Source of the DNA: Przewalskia tangutica
Lineage: Eukaryota; Streptophyta; Magnoliopsida; Solanales; Solanaceae
Length of the DNA: 64,000 bases
Direction of reading: 5' to 3'
Assembly (NCBI GenBank): GCA_029844215.1
Contig: CM056728.1
Location: forward strand, 7,962,001 to 8,026,000
Part shown: in pieces, positions 12,040 through 24,360 of the stretch
How positions within the stretch are numbered: position 1 is the stretch's first letter
Layout of the letters: every line of letters begins with the position of its first letter
Program-made: the position numbers and the translations under genes
The notes under the pieces: model-generated
Told to the model about the DNA's origin: nothing
Database searches by the model: none
What the model saw: only the letters and a program-made list of their open reading frames with translations

Positions 12040-13293
12040 TAAAATTCGAAAGGGAGTGAGTTTACCTTCTCCGGACAGCGAACCGAGGCAGCGTATCAAG
12101 TGTCGATCCACTCGGAGTTTTGTGCGATGCGATAAAAATGGAATGAAGCTGTTGCTTTGAGAATACTTACTGGTTCGTGACGGATTCTTACGAGGAAGAC
12201 GAAAGGGTTCGATTTTATGTTCTTGCCTTAGCCTTCTAATTTTCGGATTGTAAAGAAAGGTATTCTTGAAGGTGGAAGCGGTGCTCGACTTCTGTCTTTG
12301 CCTGTGTAAGAGAATGGTTTTTAGATTGTTTCCCCTATTGCCCCTCATCGAGCTCGCTGCCTTCGATCGAGCTCTTCCACTGTGCTCCACCGATGCCCTT
12401 TGTTCTATTGCATGTGCCTTTTTATAGCCCTCCTTTGGGTTCTAAGTTTGGTTAGTATTTTCGTGAGATTTGGGTCTTTGTTTCTTACCATTTGTGGCGC
12501 GATTTGGTTATGATAAACGAATAATTTTGGTACTGATTTGAAGTTGTTCAGTTATGGTAAATTGATATTGATTTGTAATGTAAGATTATGGATGGATTTG
12601 GTTCGATTCGCCGGATTCTCAGGCGAGAATCACGGCATGGGCGATGGGAGTGCGAGGGAGAGGTGCGGCTAGGGCTGCGTTTATCTTAGGAAGGTGAAGT
12701 GAAGGGCTAGGGTTTCGTCTCGTTTCTTAGGGCGTTGCTGTTAGGGACGATGGGAAGGGTCATAAGGCTGAGGGTTAAAATCTGGGTATAAGGGAAAGTG
12801 GGCTGGACGGGTGACGGGTTTGGGCTGGTGAAGTGGGCTGCGTTTTGGGTTGGGTAGAGTTTAGGTATTAAATTAGGGGTATTAGTTTTAGGTTAGTTTT
12901 AATTGTTAGTTTAGGTAAAATTAATTAGTGGTAAATCAGATTAATAAATTGTGATTAAATTATTTAGGTGCTTTACTAGTCTAAATTATTATAATAATAA
13001 ATGTGGGTGTGCTATTTAATTAGTGTTTAATGTTTATAATGTGATGTCGTTATTAAGACTTATTAAATAAAAAATTAGGACTTCTTAATTCTTTTGTAAA
13101 TGATATTATTAAAGCGCGTATGTTAGATTATTATTTTATGTATTTATTATTTATTATTAAATTGTTTATTTATGCCTGTATTAATGTTTTATTGTTGCAT
13201 TTTATTATTTTAAAATTATTAGAATTATTGTGGAAAATTAGTGTAATTTTATAGTTAATGACTGGACGGGAGGGTCAAAATTGGGTGTCAACA
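12040..13293 (-). mobile_element. Tat/Ogre-like LTR, second copy
   Basis: Minus start at 13293 with TGTTGACACCCAATTTTGAC. The region repeats the LTR at 1-1175, including GTTCTATTGCATGTGCC with an adjoining TATA box (minus CTATAAAAA, about 12419-12427), the GACTGGACGGGAGGGTC phrase, and the block near 12060-12140. The lower boundary is uncertain. No gag or pol of a Ty3-gypsy element is seen on either side, so a solo LTR is the simplest reading. It may have inserted into older copia material. Confidence 0.62.
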
Positions 13294-15220
13294 AGCACCA
13301 CCTGCAGCAGAAACATCAACTACAAAGAACAATAGCTGTTACGGCTAGCAAGATCATCTGCATATCTGCACTATTTTCACCGACTGTAGTCACAGCAACA
13401 TCAACACCATGAACAACAACGGTACCAGAAGATCATCCATTGCATTAACACCAATTTCAACAAAGGACAACAACATCACCGCGATGCAAAATTGTACTCG
13501 GATTCACCTTAGCACGATGGCGACCACACAACTGCAACACTTGCATATTTCCAGCCAGCAGACACTACAATTCGATTCTGAACCAGCAACCATCATATCA
13601 ACAACTACATGCTTTATAAAATGAATCTCTCAGTTTTTATTCTTAATTTGACAGAAACCACTGGATTCATCTTGACGAGAACCCCTCGTTCTCTAGTCTC
13701 ACTCTGACTAGAGAATCCCTCGATTCTCTCTATGAATTTTTTCTGAACCAGTACCAGCAGACCCCAATCTTGACTCTGAACCAGCACCAGTAGAATTTGA
13801 TAAGCGGCAAGAACCTCTTCGTTCTCTAGTCTCTCTTGGACTAGAGAATCTCCCGATTATCATCACGCAAGCAATTTAATAAGAGGCAAGAACCTATTCG
13901 TTCTCTAGTCATTCGGACTAGATAATCTCTTGATTCTCATCACGCAAGCTATTCTTTAAATTGAGTTTCAACTCAATCCACATTTAGTCTCCGACGAAGT
14001 ATCCCTCGGTTCTCAGTCTGTTTGTCGCTAAGAACTCTTCGATCCTTCTATCGATAGACATTTCCTACTCTTATGATCCTGATTTCTCTCCACCCATACC
14101 TTGCACAACAGCAGAATACCAAACCAGTACAGCTCGCCAACACAAAACAGAAACAGTGACAGAATACCAAATTTGTCTGGTTTTTCTGGTTTTATTTCTG
14201 CATTGATTAACAATAGCAGCTGCAGTTTCGACTATCAACAACAACACAACAAACAGCTACAACAACTATCAACACCTTTTCTCCAATTTCCTCAATTAAC
14301 TCTAACGACAACTCGCCAACACAGAACAAACAACACCAGTATATAACCATCACAATAACCAAAACAACAAATAACATTTTTCTCCAATCTCACCAACAGC
14401 AAACAGTAAGCCAACACATAACCAAAACAACAAACGGTTTTCCTCCAATTCGTCGATTCACCAACACAAACTAACTGAAGTTGAGTTTCCAGAAACTCGA
14501 CTATCCTCGGCGATCTGCGACGTCGCAACGACAGCCAAAGTCGGAGTGTATTCGCATAAAACGATAATATCTCCATCCGACTAAATCGACAAATGCGATA
14601 ATCGAAAAAATAAGTAAAATAGAATGAATCGACTTTGATTCTCTGTCGATTTTATTGTCACTCGCAACAAAAATCGATCGATATACTATAGAGATTACCT
14701 CAATTTTCGATTCTCAGTTTTTTCGGAAGGACGCGATTTCGTTCTTCAATTTTGAGTTTCTGCTATTTCTCTGTTCTCCTGATTTTCCAGAAGAAATTGC
14801 TTATCGATTTCTGATCGATGCAATTGCAATTCGCGATCGATTCTAATTTTTAAAAGAGAATCGCGATTTCGGCGATTCTGATTTTCTCGATTGATTTTGA
14901 TTTTATCTTTTCAGTTTCTTCAAACTCGTCATTCGGATCTATCCGGACAGCTCAGAAGTTCGAATCCAAAGTTTCGATCTTCAATTCTGATTTTCAGTCG
15001 AAAATCGCGATTTCAATTTCAGGCATCGCGATTTCGATTTCGGTTTTCAATCTCCTTCTTCGATCTCTTCTCCTCAATAATTTGTTCCTTAATCGCAACT
15101 ATTGAATCGATTAAGAACAATTTCATCACATCGATATTGCAGATTTCAGATTCTTCAACGTTTTGATTTTCTGGTTTTTCTTCGATGATCGCGTGATACG
15201 AAGGTCCTACGAATCGGTAG
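13294..15220. other. non-coding, CAA/TTG-rich leader-like sequence
   Basis: On the minus strand this lies downstream of the copia LTR and primer site at 15221-15494, in the place of an internal region. It has no gag motifs: open frames such as 14292-14576 and 13409-13624 are low-complexity. Phrases such as GTTCTCTAGTC recur three times between 13690 and 13920. It may be the interior of a non-coding (LARD-like) derivative. Confidence 0.4.
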
Positions 15221-15232
15221 GCTTTGATACCA
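15221..15232 (-). other. primer-binding site next to LTR 15233-15494
   Basis: The minus strand reads TGGTATCAAAGC, one base away from the initiator-Met primer site TGGTATCAGAGC, and directly abuts an LTR ending TATTAACA. Confidence 0.8.
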
Positions 15233-15494
15233 TGTTAATATTTGCAGGAGCACACGATCGAGAAGAGGAAAATGTAAATCGAGTAGAAGAAGTTGTAAAT
15301 CGAGAAGGAAGAGAAAGATATTTTGGGGAGCAAAACTTTGGTCTATTTATAATAACTAACCAATCTTGCAAATATGACCATTGCAGAAACAACCACAATA
15401 CTAAAACTACACTAAAACTAACATTGTATGGGTATACTACTAAAACTAACATTGTATGTGTATACTACTAGGTATACTAGTGAATATCTCAACA
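15233..15494 (-). repeat. copia-type LTR (orphan 5' LTR)
   Basis: A 262-bp block reading TGTTGAGATATTCACTAG on the minus strand at 15494 and ending ATATTAACA at 15233, immediately before a Met primer site. It has TG/CA ends and a TATA-like box (minus TATAAATAG, about 15340). A short internal duplication (ACTAAAACTAACATTGTATG, twice) lies at 15408-15465. No matching 3' LTR was found in the window. Confidence 0.75.
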
Positions 15495-16167
15495 GAGATG
15501 GTGTATTATCGGTAGCTTTTAAAATTAAACAAAGCGTATCATTTTTTAGATTTTGTATTGACTTTTGTATTTAATTAATAAAAATTGGTTAAGTTTGAAG
15601 GTACATCATTGAAAGATTATTGTTAGACTAAAAAAATAATTATTATATATTTAATGGATTATATGTTTGTCAATTATTATTAGGCATATATTCATTGATC
15701 AAAATGTAATTTATAGCTCCAACAAAATAAGATTGAAATGGTATTTGTATGACACAAAAATAAAAAGAATCCGAAAAATAAAAAAATCAAACCGACCAAA
15801 TTAAATCAATATAATTGATTCGTTTAATTTTGATACAAATATAATCAAATCGAATCATATACACCCCTACTAAAAATGGTACACATATAGTAAGGGACCT
15901 TCAATTAAAAATTGATTTTGTCTACGATATTGATTTTGATTTTAAAAAATTGATTTTGACAGGGAGTGCGCATCAAAATTCTTTCTTGTTTTAGAATATT
16001 TATTAACTTCTTTGTCAACAAAGATTAAGGTTGTTGTTCTACGATGTTGTAGCTCGTGTTGTGTGACCAAAGAAAAGAAGTAGCCAATTTCTTTCTTAAT
16101 TCTTAAAGAAAAGAGCCGTGTTGTTTGTCGTTATCCTATTCGTATTGAGAAAAGTATACCTCCATAG
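15495..16167. other. AT-rich non-coding spacer
   Basis: Nothing recognisable. No open frames of length and no terminal repeats. Confidence 0.5.
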
Positions 16168-16395
16168 GGTGATATTAGCTTTTTATATATATATTTTTGG
16201 TAACTGACAGATATTATTAAAAGAATATTTTATGAATGATTTATAATATATATATATATATATATATAAGTATTTATCTTGATATAAATTATATAACTAA
16301 TCAACTTAATTATAAAAGAATTATAATTCTACCTAAAATAGGAGATATGCAATTAATACAATTAGTGGAAGAATATTCGGAAAATATTCGGTTAC
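16168..16395 (+). repeat. probable inverted LTR at the 3' end of element B, with a TA microsatellite
   Basis: The plus strand here carries TGAATGATTTATAATATA, then a TA run (about 16246-16268), then AAGTATTTATCTTG. The 5' LTR carries the same series on the minus strand (TGAATGATTTACAATATA, AAGTATTTACCTTG). The far end ATATTAGC is close to the LTR start TGTTAGC. The inner 60-odd bases next to the purine tract are in the usual minus orientation (GAATATTCTTCCACTAATTG). The match is interrupted, so the orientation call is moderate. Confidence 0.45.
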
Positions 16396-16469
16396 ACCCC
16401 CGCAGTCGAAGAGGGAGGTTCACGAACACTAAGACTGACTCGAAAATAATCAAATAGTATGCGCGGAAG

Positions 16470-19245
16470 TCATTTGATGAAGTCGGCAATCTGATATCTG
16501 GAAGGAACATGAAGGACACGAACTTGATCACGAGCCACTTTTTCGCAAATGAAATAAATGTTCATATCACTGTGTTTAGTGCGCTGATGGTGGATTGAAT
16601 TTCCGGAAAGATATATCACACTTATTGTCATAGTAGAGCAGTGTTGTCTTTTGAATCGGATAGTGAAGCTCAAGTAGAAGGTTACAAATCCAACAATACT
16701 CAGAGACAATGTTGGTGACACCTTTGTACTCTGCTTCGGCACTAGATCATCATAGTGTAGGTTGCCTTATGAAAGACTAAGACAATAGGTTATCTCCGAG
16801 GAAAACGCAGTAACCAGACGTTGAGCGTCTGGTGTCAGGACATCCACCCCAATCAGGATCAGAATAAGCAGTGAGACCAGTGAGCGAGGACCTGTATAGA
16901 TGTAATTCGAAGTGAAGTGTGTCTTGGACGTACCGTAAAATACGTTTGAGGCATGCATGTGTGCTTCCGTCGGATTGTGCATGTGCAAGAAGATTTATTG
17001 CACGACATATGATATGTCTGAACTCGTGAATGTGAGGTACTACAGGGCCCTAACCATGTTACGATAGTGAGTCAGGTCTGAATACGGAGGGTCAAAATCA
17101 ATGTTGAGTTTGGAATTGTGTCTACTAGCGTGTGGGATGATTTGCAAGATGTCATGCCTGCGTATTTTTTCGGACACAGAAATAGGCCGCCAGAATTTCG
17201 AGTGACAGAGATGCCCAAGAAATAACTCAGGGGCCCAGATCCTTCATAGCAAACTCAGAGGAAATGAGAGACATAATGAATCGACAGAGAGCATCAGATG
17301 ATTTGGTGATGATAATGTCATCAATATATAATAAGAGGTAAGCCATGTCTGGACCCTTGTTGTAAATGAACAGGGAATGATCGGATCTGCTGTGTGAAAA
17401 ACTTATAGAGGAGACATAATCGGCGAACCGCGGTACCATACTCGAGGAGCATGTTTCAGTCTATAGAGTGATTTCCGAAACAGACATACATAATTCTGAT
17501 GAATAGGATCCCTAAAACTCATAGGCTGATGCATATATAACATTTCATGAAGATCCTCATGTAAGCTGATGAATGGGCCAAGATTTAGATAGGGCAATGC
17601 TGAGGACGGTCCGGATTGTTGCAGGCTTGACGACCGGGATGAACATTTCATAACAGTATACTCCCACCTGTTGAGACCTACCATCACCTACAAGACGAGT
17701 CTTGTACCTCTCAAAAGAGCCATCATATTTCTTTTTATATCTAAAATCCACATAGAACGAATAATGTTATCATCTAGTGAACGGAGTACTAGGTCCCACA
17801 TTTTGTTATAAATAAGAGCATTATATTCATCAATCATTGCGGCTTTCTAATTTAGATTGGACAAGACATTCTTCGAATTTTGAGGGACAGAGGAATGGAC
17901 AACTGAAACAAATAGGTTAAACAATTGTTTAGGTTTAAAAATTTCGTGCATGGAATGAGTTTTCATTGTCCGAGAGTGTGTCTCAGGACGTGGGATGGGA
18001 GGTGGGTGCGGTGTCGTGGGACTGCTAGGAAAAGGAAAAAGGGCAGAGGTGGCAATATCGGTTGGCCGAGCCTCGATTTGCCTAAAGGTAGCTGTGGAAT
18101 CACCCTGAGACAGGTTGTTTCGGGCCACCGTTAGTGGAACCGGGTCGGCAGCGTGTCCCGGACTGACCGCCATGGGTGCGAGTGTCTGGGTGTGGGAAGG
18201 CGGACTATGTAAATGATAAATTAGAAGAGAGTTCAGACCATCATCAAGGAAGTCGTAAGAATGTCGAGGTGGCGAGTTTATAAAGGCAAAGGGGAATTGA
18301 GACTCATCAAATAAGACATGATGTGAAATAATAATTTTACAGCTTGATAAGTCATAGCACGAGTAACCACGATAATTGGCGGGATAACCCAAAAATAACA
18401 CTGGAAAGACCGGGGTTGGAGTTTGTGAGAGACCGGATGGAGAGGATAATAAAGACATCCAAAAATACGCAAGTGTTAGTATGAGGGGTTCCTGTGAAAC
18501 ATAACTTGAGTGGGCGACCATTAAGATAGATAATTGTTTGGGATTATGTTTAGGAGATAGGTTGTCATGGAGAGTGCATGCATAATGCCAGAATTGAGAG
18601 AGAATTGAGGCATGAGCAAGTAGGGTACGAATTAGGTTGTTTATGATTCGGATTTTCCGTTCGGCTTTACCATTTTAGGAGGAGGTGTGAGGGCAAGAAA
18701 ATCGAAAGGTGAGACCATTTTTGGAGTAAAACCGTTTGAATTGGTTATTATCGAATTCTCTGTCATTGTTACATTGAAAACATTTATTGCTCTTTTCAAA
18801 TTTTATTTTTCCGAAAGCACTAAAAGATAAAAAAAAATGGGTAGACCTGGGATTTATAGCCAATTGAAAAAGCCCATAGAAAGTTGAAATAATCATCCAA
18901 AAACAACACATAATATCGATGGTCAGTCGTACTTAAAATAGAGGAAGTCCACAAATTGCTATGTATGATATAGAAAGGAATTAAAGTACAATTTATGAAT
19001 GCATAAAATGGTAATTTAACAAGTTTTCCAAAAAAAACACAAGATTCACATATAGGAGTCTTAGAAATATGGTTGTAATTGATAAAATTATTATTTCTAA
19101 GGGAGCGTAAAATAGAATCTCCCGAATATCCTAATTTAGAATTCCACAAGAAAGACGAAATAGCATCATATGTTGATGGATATGAGGCTGGATTCTTGAC
19201 GGTATTTGAAATAGGGTAGAGATCTCCGGTGCTGTTACATCTCAT
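16470..19245 (-). pseudogene. copia element B pol remnant (integrase to RNase H)
   Basis: Order on the minus strand: GAG-pre-integrase (near 19140, FLWNSKLGYSGDSIL), integrase core (18675-18911, YSKNGLTFRFSCPHTSS), integrase C-terminal part (17847-18521, including LFLGYPANYRGYSCYDL), reverse transcriptase (17227-17751, with KTRLVGDGRSQQ and LLYIDDIIITKSSDAL) and RNase H (16470-16988, ending RYQIADFIK). The frame changes several times. Alternative functions are unlikely. Confidence 0.85.
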
Positions 19246-19356
19246 TATTCGTCTCCCAGTCGTAAAAATTTCACAGAAAAATCAAAAGGATCAAAGTCAA
19301 GGAAAATATTATTATCAGTTGTGAAACGTCGCACATAGATTAGATTCTTAATGAGT

Positions 19357-20067
19357 TTAAGGGCATGAAGGACATTTTAAGATTAGTGGTGGATGTGGTG
19401 GGGATAAGGATGAATGACCAAAACCGCGAATAGGAATGCCTTGTCCACTACCAATAATAATATTCTGATTTAAATTACTCAAATTGGAATAAGACGAGAG
19501 AATATCTTGTGATGCCGTCATGTGAGATGTGGCGCATGTGTCCATATATAATTTTTTGTCCGGAGCGTTGAGGAACATTGTGTTCATAGCTGCTTCAATA
19601 TCAGTCGGTGCATAAGTTGAGGGTGTGGGGCATGTGCTGTGTAGGCCTGTTGTGGACGTGCGCCGAGTATGACAGGTTGGACATGTCGGGTAGGAGGTGG
19701 AGTCCACAAAGATGTCGAATATGGGCAAAGAGGAGACACCCATGACGGTAGGGCTTGTGCGGCCCATGACGGGTAGGCAGCCCACGACGGAAGTTACTGC
19801 CACGGTCATTGCTGACTATTTCCACGGGAGGACGTATGCGTCCAAATGAGACCAAAGTGCATTATCAGAAGTCGATTCTGATGGGAGGTCTGTGGACTTC
19901 GGTGTAGGAGGGATGATGTGATCGATAACTTCGTAAACACGACAATGGATCTTTAAAAGCTCCGCCCACGAGAAGTATTGATCCTTTTCCATCTCAAGGG
20001 TGACATGTATGAAGCTTTTGATATTACTAACTGCAAGTGCATGATATAATTTGGGTTTGTCAGCCAT
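19357..20067 (-). pseudogene. copia element B gag-protease remnant with internal gag deletion
   Basis: Starts at the ATG at 20067 (MADKPKLYHALAVSNIKS, then YFSWAELLKIHCRVYEV). After about 80 codons it jumps near 19850 to the region just upstream of the protease, so most of the gag core is missing. The protease motif reads LYMDTCATSHMT: the catalytic Asp-Thr-Gly of the family has become Asp-Thr-Cys. Confidence 0.8.
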
Positions 20068-20199
20068 GGAAGATGAAATTTATGAGGAATAGAGAGGGAG
20101 AATGATCGGAAAAACTAGGGTTCCGTCGTGAGAAAGGGGCGGCCGAGAGAAGAAGTCGGCGACTAGGGTAGGATATTTAAGGTTAGACTACTGATACCA

Positions 20200-20375
20200 T
20201 AAAGAAATTAGGGTTCAGGGTTTAGGATTTAAGGTTTATAGCAAGGTAAATACTTTTGTAATACTATATATATTGTAAATCATTCATCAACAAAATTAAT
20301 TGAAGAATATTCTAGAAATATCTCATTAATTATTAATTATCAAGATCAAATATTACAGATTTAGCACTGCTAACA
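20200..20375 (-). repeat. 5' LTR of copia element B
   Basis: Minus strand starts TGTTAGCAGTGC at 20375 and ends AATTTCTTTA at 20200 against the primer site. The terminal CA is TA here. The tandem phrase AAACCCTGAACCC near the end echoes AGGGTTCAGGG/GTTTAGG repeats on the plus strand. Confidence 0.75.
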
Positions 20376-20889
20376 CAACATGCTAGGGTCTCAAAATAGT
20401 ACTCTAAACCTCATTACAGACACTGACAAGTCGTGGAGGAGCTCCAACATTGCATATGACTACCAGGTCCTTAGCTAACACATCCACGGTTGAACTCTTG
20501 CTTTCAAATAATATATGGTTTCCCCATTGGACAAATTCTTCCCAATTTGTAGCAGTACCGTTTTTTATTGAATTCTTCTTCATTGATTTATCTCTTTAAT
20601 TTTATTTATTAAATTTGCTCTGCACAAAATTACTCCATTATTTTATTTTCATAATTTTTCCCACACCATGCTAGTGGTTAACAGAAAACTCCATCCCCGG
20701 AATATAATAATGTCGGTGCCTTATTAGAAAGCAATGATTGGATTAAAACGACCCTCCAAACAAATAGACTAATTTTTGCAAGAAATAAATTGTATGTCCT
20801 GCACATCTCGAGGATCACGTTGTCAATCAAAGAGACAAGGTTGAAAGTGAAAGGCTAGGTGTAAACACTGAAATACTCTGACCTATAAG
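20376..20889. other. non-coding spacer
   Basis: AT-rich, no open frame of note and no recognisable repeat ends. Confidence 0.5.
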
Positions 20890-21214
20890 TAGTAATATCC
20901 TCGTTTGGACTGGGTATAATGATTTCGGAGATATCGGTCAAACCACGGTCTTTTTGGACTCTATCAAGGACAAAAGGGTTAATAGAGGTCGATCAGTTTT
21001 TAGCCTCTTCACCTCGGTCGGATTTTAAACTGACAGCACGAACGATAAGTTTATTGTCGAAACGAAAAGTGGATGGAAGCATGTCAAAGGTTTTGGGATC
21101 AACAGCAGCATGAGCTTCAAGAGACTCACCAGCGCCGGCGGTGTCATCAGTGGCCGGTGGAGATGAAAGAATCGGAGAAGACTATCTTGAGGAAGATTGG
21201 GTGATTTTAGCCAT
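20890..21214 (-). pseudogene. short retroelement-like coding fragment
   Basis: On the minus strand an ATG at 21214 opens MAKITQSSSR, followed at once by a stop. In the same frame it continues SSPILSSPPATDDTAGAGE and FDMLPSTFRFDNKLIVRAV to about 20890. The low-complexity N-terminus, then a short globular segment, resembles the start of a plant retrotransposon gag, but I cannot name the family. The frame is broken, so it is not expressed as written. Confidence 0.4.
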
Positions 21215-21330
21215 GAGGAAGAAGATACAAAGGTATGAAGATACGAAGGTATGAATATTTAAAGGTATGAAGGTTTGAATGTCTGGTGATTTGAAGACTT
21301 GAAGGTTTGAAGAATTGAATATGAGGAAGA
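21215..21330. repeat. degenerate short tandem repeat, GAAGGTATGAA unit
   Basis: Plus strand carries repeated variants of GAAGGTATGAA / GAAGATACGAAG / GAAGGTTTGAA from about 21219 to 21320, roughly 10-14 bases each. It lies just upstream of the minus-strand fragment at 20890-21214 and would be in its leader. Confidence 0.6.
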
Positions 21331-22019
21331 TAGAATGAGTACAGTGGATTAGAAAGGAAAATTTCAGAAGTGGAAAAAAAAGAGAATAGAAAGGTTTTAT
21401 AGGGGTTAAGGTCATCATTGCAAAACGTTTTAGTGATCCAACCGAAAAGGCGATGCAATCGAAAGTAGACACATGTCCGAATTTGCAGAATGACAAGACG
21501 TGAGTAAGAGTTTGAAGGAGAGGAAATGTATCCTTTCCCGCCTATTTCAGAGTAGTTTAAAAAGAAGCTTGCAACAGAAGACAACGAAGAGATCATTTCC
21601 ACTTCACATCACTTCGGTAAACTTTTGATCTGGAAAGTGTGGAACTATATGTATACGGTGAAAACCGGCATAACATGTGGCAAGGTTTGAGTGTAAAATT
21701 TGATATAAGTGATTAAGTTCTTAATCGGATACAATTAACATCGGGATAGACCGAATGACAAGACAAGTTTGGGTAGTGACCGAACCGAGCGACACCGGAT
21801 GAAGAACCGGGGGAGCTTAGCGCGTACCCATTCCGGATATGGCGTCAACCATTACTCCTTGCTCATTAAGATGCCATTATTATCATTAATTACATTTAAT
21901 TCAAGAGTCATTCTCGGGCGTTAATGCCTTGTATTCATAGCTATAAAATGAGTTCAACCTTCATGTTGGAAGATAATCCTATTCTCATTATTCACATAAA
22001 CAATCTTACTTATTTTTAA
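21331..22019. other. non-coding, possible LTR fragment on the plus strand
   Basis: A TATA box (GCTATAAAATGAG) at about 21940-21952 on the plus strand precedes an A/C-rich stretch ending at 22019, where the next LTR begins. The layout fits part of an LTR, but no matching copy or ends were found. Confidence 0.3.
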
Positions 22020-24360
22020 TGTAATTGTCGCGCTCGTTTTTTACCTCGGGGTCTGAACGGTATCCGCAACGTTATTCTTTGGCGCGGTTCCCTGGATGGA
22101 GCAATAATGCTAATTTTGAGGAGTCACCACCTAATTAGTTAAGTGAATTAGGACACTTGATTTATTGCAATAAAAATACTGCAATTAATCTCCATTTAAT
22201 GGTCTGCGAAATTAATGAGATTCTGGATCAGGGTTCTTTATTATCCTAAAGGGAAGGGGTTAGACATCCTTTAAGATCCGCTAACTTGCGGTTATCCGTT
22301 CAAACCTAGATTAATTATTCATTGCCCTTTTTATTCTACATATTCTAAGCAGTTTTCATAATTTACAATTACAATGGAATGCAATACAAAATAATAAAGC
22401 TAAAATCGAATAAAAACTCTGGGACATCTTTTAGCCCTTTTGGCCTTCTGCACAAGATGATCTTCGGGTACCTGCATAAACACTTAGTAAAAGTGTTAGT
22501 AATAGAATAAATATTTTTAAAGCAATGACAAGAATTAATAAGTAAAGCCAAAAATAAATCCGCATTTTTATGCAGGAGGCCTTGGAAATCAGACGGAGAT
22601 TCCTTCATCGGCCAATATTGTTAGAAACAATAAAATAAATAAAACCTTCAAATTCGCGCCAAAACAGTAATAGTTTTAAACACAGAGGGCTCAGATATAT
22701 AAAATAAAGTGGGATATCCTAAACAGGTCTGGCTGCGAAAATTCGTCCCGCCAGCGCATGTTGGTTATCCTCTGTAAGTAGAAGAAATCATCAACGCCCA
22801 GAAAGCTTCATTTTATTTTATTTTCCGTCTTTGCAACTGTGGAGGCCTCAAAATCGACGGATAACTTTTTCATTGGCCAGTGTAGTATTTATTCAAATCA
22901 GTAAAATGTCAAAAGTGTAGCATCTGTTCTAAATCAGTAGATACAGAAATCAAAGATCAAAATAGTCCAAATCGATGCATAATGAAACAAGAATATGATT
23001 CGGCGAATAACACCATTAATGCCAGAAATTTAGAAAGTCGTCGGAGCGACCAAAAAATAAAAAAAAAACAAGTCCAACAACACAACAGATCCTGAAGAGG
23101 AAAGACCAACATAGGTCGCCGGAGTTTCAAAACTCCGGCGAGATAAAGCAAAAATCAGCAAATCAGTTCCCAATAATCAGTACGCAATAGATCGAACATA
23201 AAGCCGAACCAAGGCCAAAAATCAGTCCAACAAAAGAATCAACCCAACAACATTAACCATTAAAATCAGCAGACACCAAACCAAGAACTCAATCTGGGTG
23301 TAAGGCCCAATTGTGGTCACATGCAGCAACGCCCAGAATAGTAGCTCACACATAAGAACAGAGGAAGCTAAGAACATATAGAACAAAATAACAGAAACAC
23401 CAAGATCAACAATAATAGTTGTTACCAACTGAATAAGAGCAGCAAGAGCACTAGAGAAATATTAACATAAGAAAATTGTGGCTTTAACGCTAACTATGAA
23501 CATAAACATATAAAGGATTAGAAGACACCATGTTAGGACTTTCGCCGTCGTTGTCGTTTCTCAGGGGATGGGCGACGGCTGATGGGTGGTGTCGACTGAG
23601 GGTCTCATCGGAGTTGCGTGATGTTTGGTTCGAAACAGTGAGGTCGACGGGTGAGGGTTGCCGACGATGGGGTTTGGCGACGGGTTTGGGGTAAGGGTGT
23701 TCGACTGTGTGGATCACCAGAATAGTGTGGGGGAGTGGTCGATGGTGTTAATGGTGGGAGTCGCCGGAGGTGTGGGGTGTGAAGAAGAGAAGAGCGGATG
23801 GAGAGAAATGAGGTGCGGCTGCTACTGATGTTGTTGTTGTTGACCATGAAAAGAGGGGGAATCGTTTTATTTATAGTGGGTATTTAGGTTTAGGGTTTTG
23901 GGTATTGGGGGAAAAAGATGAAAGGTGTATTGGGCTTTCATTTTTGGGCTTCGGTTTTCGGCGGACTGGACTGATTTGACAAAAATGCAAAACGGATTAA
24001 TTATTTAAAAAGATACAAAATTATCAAAATGAAAATGCCGATGCAATAATAATAAAATATAATATTTAAGAAATATTTAATGCCTAATTAAAAGTTAAAA
24101 CGGGATGCCAATTAATTATTTAAAGAGATGCAAAATTATTAAAATAAAATGATTGCGCAATAATAATAATAATATTTGAAAATGTTTAATACCTAATTAA
24201 AGTAAAAACGTGATGCCAATTTACAAAAAGTAAAACAACATAGAATATTAGGTAAAAAATGTACAAAAATGCCAAAAAAATTGTGATTAAAATGCGGTGT
24301 CCTAAAATGCTTAAAATTGCAAGAAATGACTAAAAGATGAGTCAAAATTGGGTGTCAACG
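22020..24360 (-). mobile_element. Tat/Ogre-like solo LTR, about 2.3 kb
   Basis: Minus strand starts at 24360 with CGTTGACACCCAATTTTGAC (the terminal TG appears as CG) and ends near 22020 with CGCGACAATTACA. Internal landmarks are a TATA box at 23868-23875, a run of AAC repeats just after it, and a CGAGGTAAAAAACGAGCGCG phrase at the 3' end. No gag or pol flanks it and no 5-bp duplication is clear. Open frames inside (for example 23605-23847, rich in Ser, Pro and Thr) are leader sequence. Confidence 0.68.
23868..23875 (-). promoter_or_regulatory. LTR TATA box
   Basis: The minus strand reads CTATAAATAAAACG, with TATAAATA as the core. It sits about 490 bp inside the LTR, in the position expected for the U3/R promoter. 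Confidence 0.5.

Larger units (their letters stand above)
16168..20375 (-). mobile_element. degenerate Ty1-copia element B
   Basis: Minus orientation: LTR 20200-20375, primer site TGGTATCAG at 20191-20199, a shortened gag, protease, integrase, RT, RNase H, then a purine tract (CGACTGCGGGGG) before TGTAACCGAATATT at about 16395. The sequence in the 3' LTR position (16168-16395) matches the 5' LTR better in inverted orientation. Many frameshifts and stops; dead element of the same lineage as A. Confidence 0.85.

Noticed and set aside
1..13293. A single Tat/Ogre element with LTRs ending at 1175 and 13293
   Set aside because: Both LTRs face the same way, but the interval between them holds copia elements and no Ty3-gypsy gag or pol; two independent solo LTRs are simpler.
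9600..15494. One copia element made of LTR 15233-15494 and the pol fragment 9600-10708, split by the LTR ending at 13293
   Set aside because: The order and strand would allow it, but there is no gag between, the leader would be unusually long, and no 3' LTR was found. Kept as separate entries.
20919..21113. Plus-strand 64-codon frame
   Set aside because: The opposite strand reads more like coding sequence and continues beyond it; treated as a shadow.
23605..23847. Minus frames rich in Ser, Pro and Thr
   Set aside because: They start just after a TATA box inside an LTR and have no family features; leader sequence of a Tat/Ogre-like LTR.
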